DNA of 64,000 nt, taken from Rhodospirillaceae bacterium (GTDB lineage Bacteria; Pseudomonadota; Alphaproteobacteria; UBA828). The translations under genes were made by a program, and so were the position numbers. Below are positions 62,623-64,000 of the stretch, one piece after another. The notes below the pieces were generated by a model. That model ran no database searches and was not told the origin of the DNA. It saw nothing but the letters and a program-made list of their open reading frames with translations. Within the stretch, counting starts at the first letter, position 1; each line of letters starts with the position of its first letter. The DNA is taken from the NCBI GenBank assembly GCA_002728135.1, contig PBVE01000018.1, forward strand, positions 1 through 64,000. Direction: 5' to 3'.

Positions 62623-64000
62623 CAATGATCCCCTAATCTTAAGGTAGCAGTTAAATTAGAATCAACATTCCCGTTTTCATCAAGAGAAACACCAAAATCT
62701 TTCTCTGCTGTCTCTTTATTTATATATCCATCCAAAAAATCTTCCTGTACTTCTTTAACTGGTCTTTTATAAGGTTTTCCAAAACCTCCTCCTCCACCAG
62801 TAACAATTCTTACCAAGTCACCTGAATTTAAATCTTTGTGTGATATTCGTGAAATTCGCTCAACTGAATCTCCACTGACGATTTCCATGTAATTTAAAGA
62901 TCCATTTTTTCCGCCCATTAAGCCCCAAGGAGTCTCGATATTTCTGCCAAAGCTACAATATGTATGTGCACCGTTAATAAGTACTTCAAACTCTCTAATT
63001 ACCCCAAAGCCTCCTCTCCAACGTCCAGCACCTACACCCCCTTCAGTATTTAAAGCATATTTATTTATTCTTAGTGGAAACTTTGCCTCAAATAACTCAA
63101 TTGAATAATTGTATGTATCACCATCAGTCGTTGCAATTAATGCACCAGTACCATCACAATTTGATTGAGCTCCCCACCCACCTATTGCAGGCTCAATATG
63201 AACAAACATTTCTTTAGTACTTGGATCTTCACCAAAAAAATACGCACCACATAGGCTCATATAGCTTCCTGCACTTAACTTATCTGGTGCCAGCTCTGCA
63301 AGTGCACGCCAAACCAATTCAGATGCTTGTGCAGAACCTTCATAATACCAACCCGTTGGAGCAGGCTTTGTAGCTGTAAAAATTGTACCTTCTGGGCAAA
63401 TTATAGTTAAAGGTCTGAACCATCCCTCATTTGATGGTCCTTGAGGATCGACTAGGGCTTTGAAAACTGTCTTCACTGCTGAGCTCAATGCACCATAGGC
63501 ACAATTTATTGGGCCATCTCTTTGAGGACTTGATCCTGTAAAGTCAAATGTCATTTTATCATCTGAAATTCTAACCTCTGCACAAACAGGAATTTGCTCA
63601 TTAGTTATACCATCCCCATCCACATAGTCATTGGCATAATAAATTCCATTAGGAAGTTGCTTTATTGCTTGTAGAGATAAAAGTTCACTTGAGTCTAAAA
63701 TATAAGAATATGTATCTCTAACAACTTCTGATCCATATTTATCAAAAATTTCACGTAGACGTGTTTCTGCAATTCTTACAGCTGCAAGTTCTGCATTAAA
63801 ATCTCCAATGCACATTGTTGGTAAACGTGTATTTTCTCGGATTAACTCAAGTATATCTTGCTGCACAATATCATCTCTACAAACACGCAACCCTGGAAAT
63901 CTAATACCTTCCTGATATATCTCAGTTGCACTTGGTGAAATACTCCCTGCAACAGCACCGCCAACCTCACTCCAATGAGCAACCGCTATTGCAAAAGCTT
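62622..64000 (-). CDS. hyuB: Hydantoinase B / oxoprolinase family subunit (HyuB, pair 4), 5' end outside window
   Basis: The C-terminal 459 codons or so of a HyuB chain; the frame stays open to the window end (about 63998), so the first internal Met at 63890 is not the start. Upstream residues include IAVAHWSEVGGAV and ISPSATEIYQEGIRFPGL, the expected family block. Further core: MCIGDFNAELAAVRIAE, FTGSSPQRDGPINCAYGAL, EGGVGAGRWRGGFGVI and TGGGGGFGKPYKRP. About 150 N-terminal residues are missing. It is coupled to hyuA-4 by TGATG. Confidence 0.9.
   Translation of the reverse strand, partial: AFAIAVAHWSEVGGAVAGSISPSATEIYQEGIRFPGLRVCRDDIVQQDILELIRENTRLPTMCIGDFNAELAAVRIAETRLREIFDKYGSEVVRDTYSYILDSSELLSLQAIKQLPNGIYYANDYVDGDGITNEQIPVCAEVRISDDKMTFDFTGSSPQRDGPINCAYGALSSAVKTVFKALVDPQGPSNEGWFRPLTIICPEGTIFTATKPAPTGWYYEGSAQASELVWRALAELAPDKLSAGSYMSLCGAYFFGEDPSTKEMFVHIEPAIGGWGAQSNCDGTGALIATTDGDTYNYSIELFEAKFPLRINKYALNTEGGVGAGRWRGGFGVIREFEVLINGAHTYCSFGRNIETPWGLMGGKNGSLNYMEIVSGDSVERISRISHKDLNSGDLVRIVTGGGGGFGKPYKRPVKEVQEDFLDGYINKETAEKDFGVSLDENGNVDSNLTATLRLGDH

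Noticed and set aside
1-64000. CRISPR array or insertion sequence
   Set aside because: I saw no regularly spaced repeats and no transposase; repeats found are isolated pairs.

Overview
The window is AT-rich, gene-dense DNA from an alphaproteobacterium. The lineage call rests on PopZ (DUF2497, an alphaproteobacterial polarity protein) and on blocks with alphaproteobacterial order: argS-dgt next to erpA-xth, then valS-popZ-tolC-pcm. The AT-rich composition, short spacers and many catabolic genes for small acids and amides suggest a free-living, probably marine organism (Rhodospirillales, SAR116 or AEGEAN-169 type). That placement is inference, because no rRNA or ribosomal-protein marker is present.

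Layout. 1-9080 is a housekeeping core: argS (partial), dgt, erpA, xth, valS, popZ, tolC, pcm. A broken fragment of ilvD lies between xth and valS. 9290-12115 holds tRNA-Cys, a cyclic-nucleotide-gated-type K+ channel, tRNA-Asn and about 1.2 kb of mostly non-coding DNA with strong inverted and direct repeats. 12116-16510 has a double-CDGSH protein, hspQ, a thioesterase, an (R)-amine-transaminase-like enzyme, a peroxiredoxin-like protein, a CMD-family protein and a 3-hydroxyisobutyrate-dehydrogenase-like enzyme.

From 16.5 kb to the end the window is a catabolic island. It contains four HyuA/HyuB (ATP-dependent hydantoinase / oxoprolinase / acetone-carboxylase superfamily) pairs, three isochorismatase-fold amidases, two class III CoA-transferases, two MmgE/PrpD proteins, an HMG-CoA lyase, an AtzG/AtzE-like amidase pair, a PEP-mutase/isocitrate-lyase-family lyase, an acyl-CoA dehydrogenase, a MaoC hydratase, an enoyl-CoA hydratase, an NDP-forming acyl-CoA synthetase, a D-tartrate-dehydratase-like enolase and a fused E1 alpha/beta dehydrogenase. 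Pair 1 is co-directional with a complete polyamine-type ABC importer (32.8-24.3 kb). Pair 3 carries a small zinc-ribbon protein resembling the acetone carboxylase gamma subunit and lies in a run tarD-like / hyuA / hyuB / gamma / isochorismatase. Pair 4 runs off the right end.

How they may work together (inference): importers and DMT transporters bring in or export small amides and acids. HyuAB enzymes and amidases open or carboxylate them with ATP. CoA-transferases, dehydrogenases, hydratases and lyases feed the acids into central metabolism. Three divergent promoter regions of this island share the element TTGWCCGTAC(AA), which could be a common operator.
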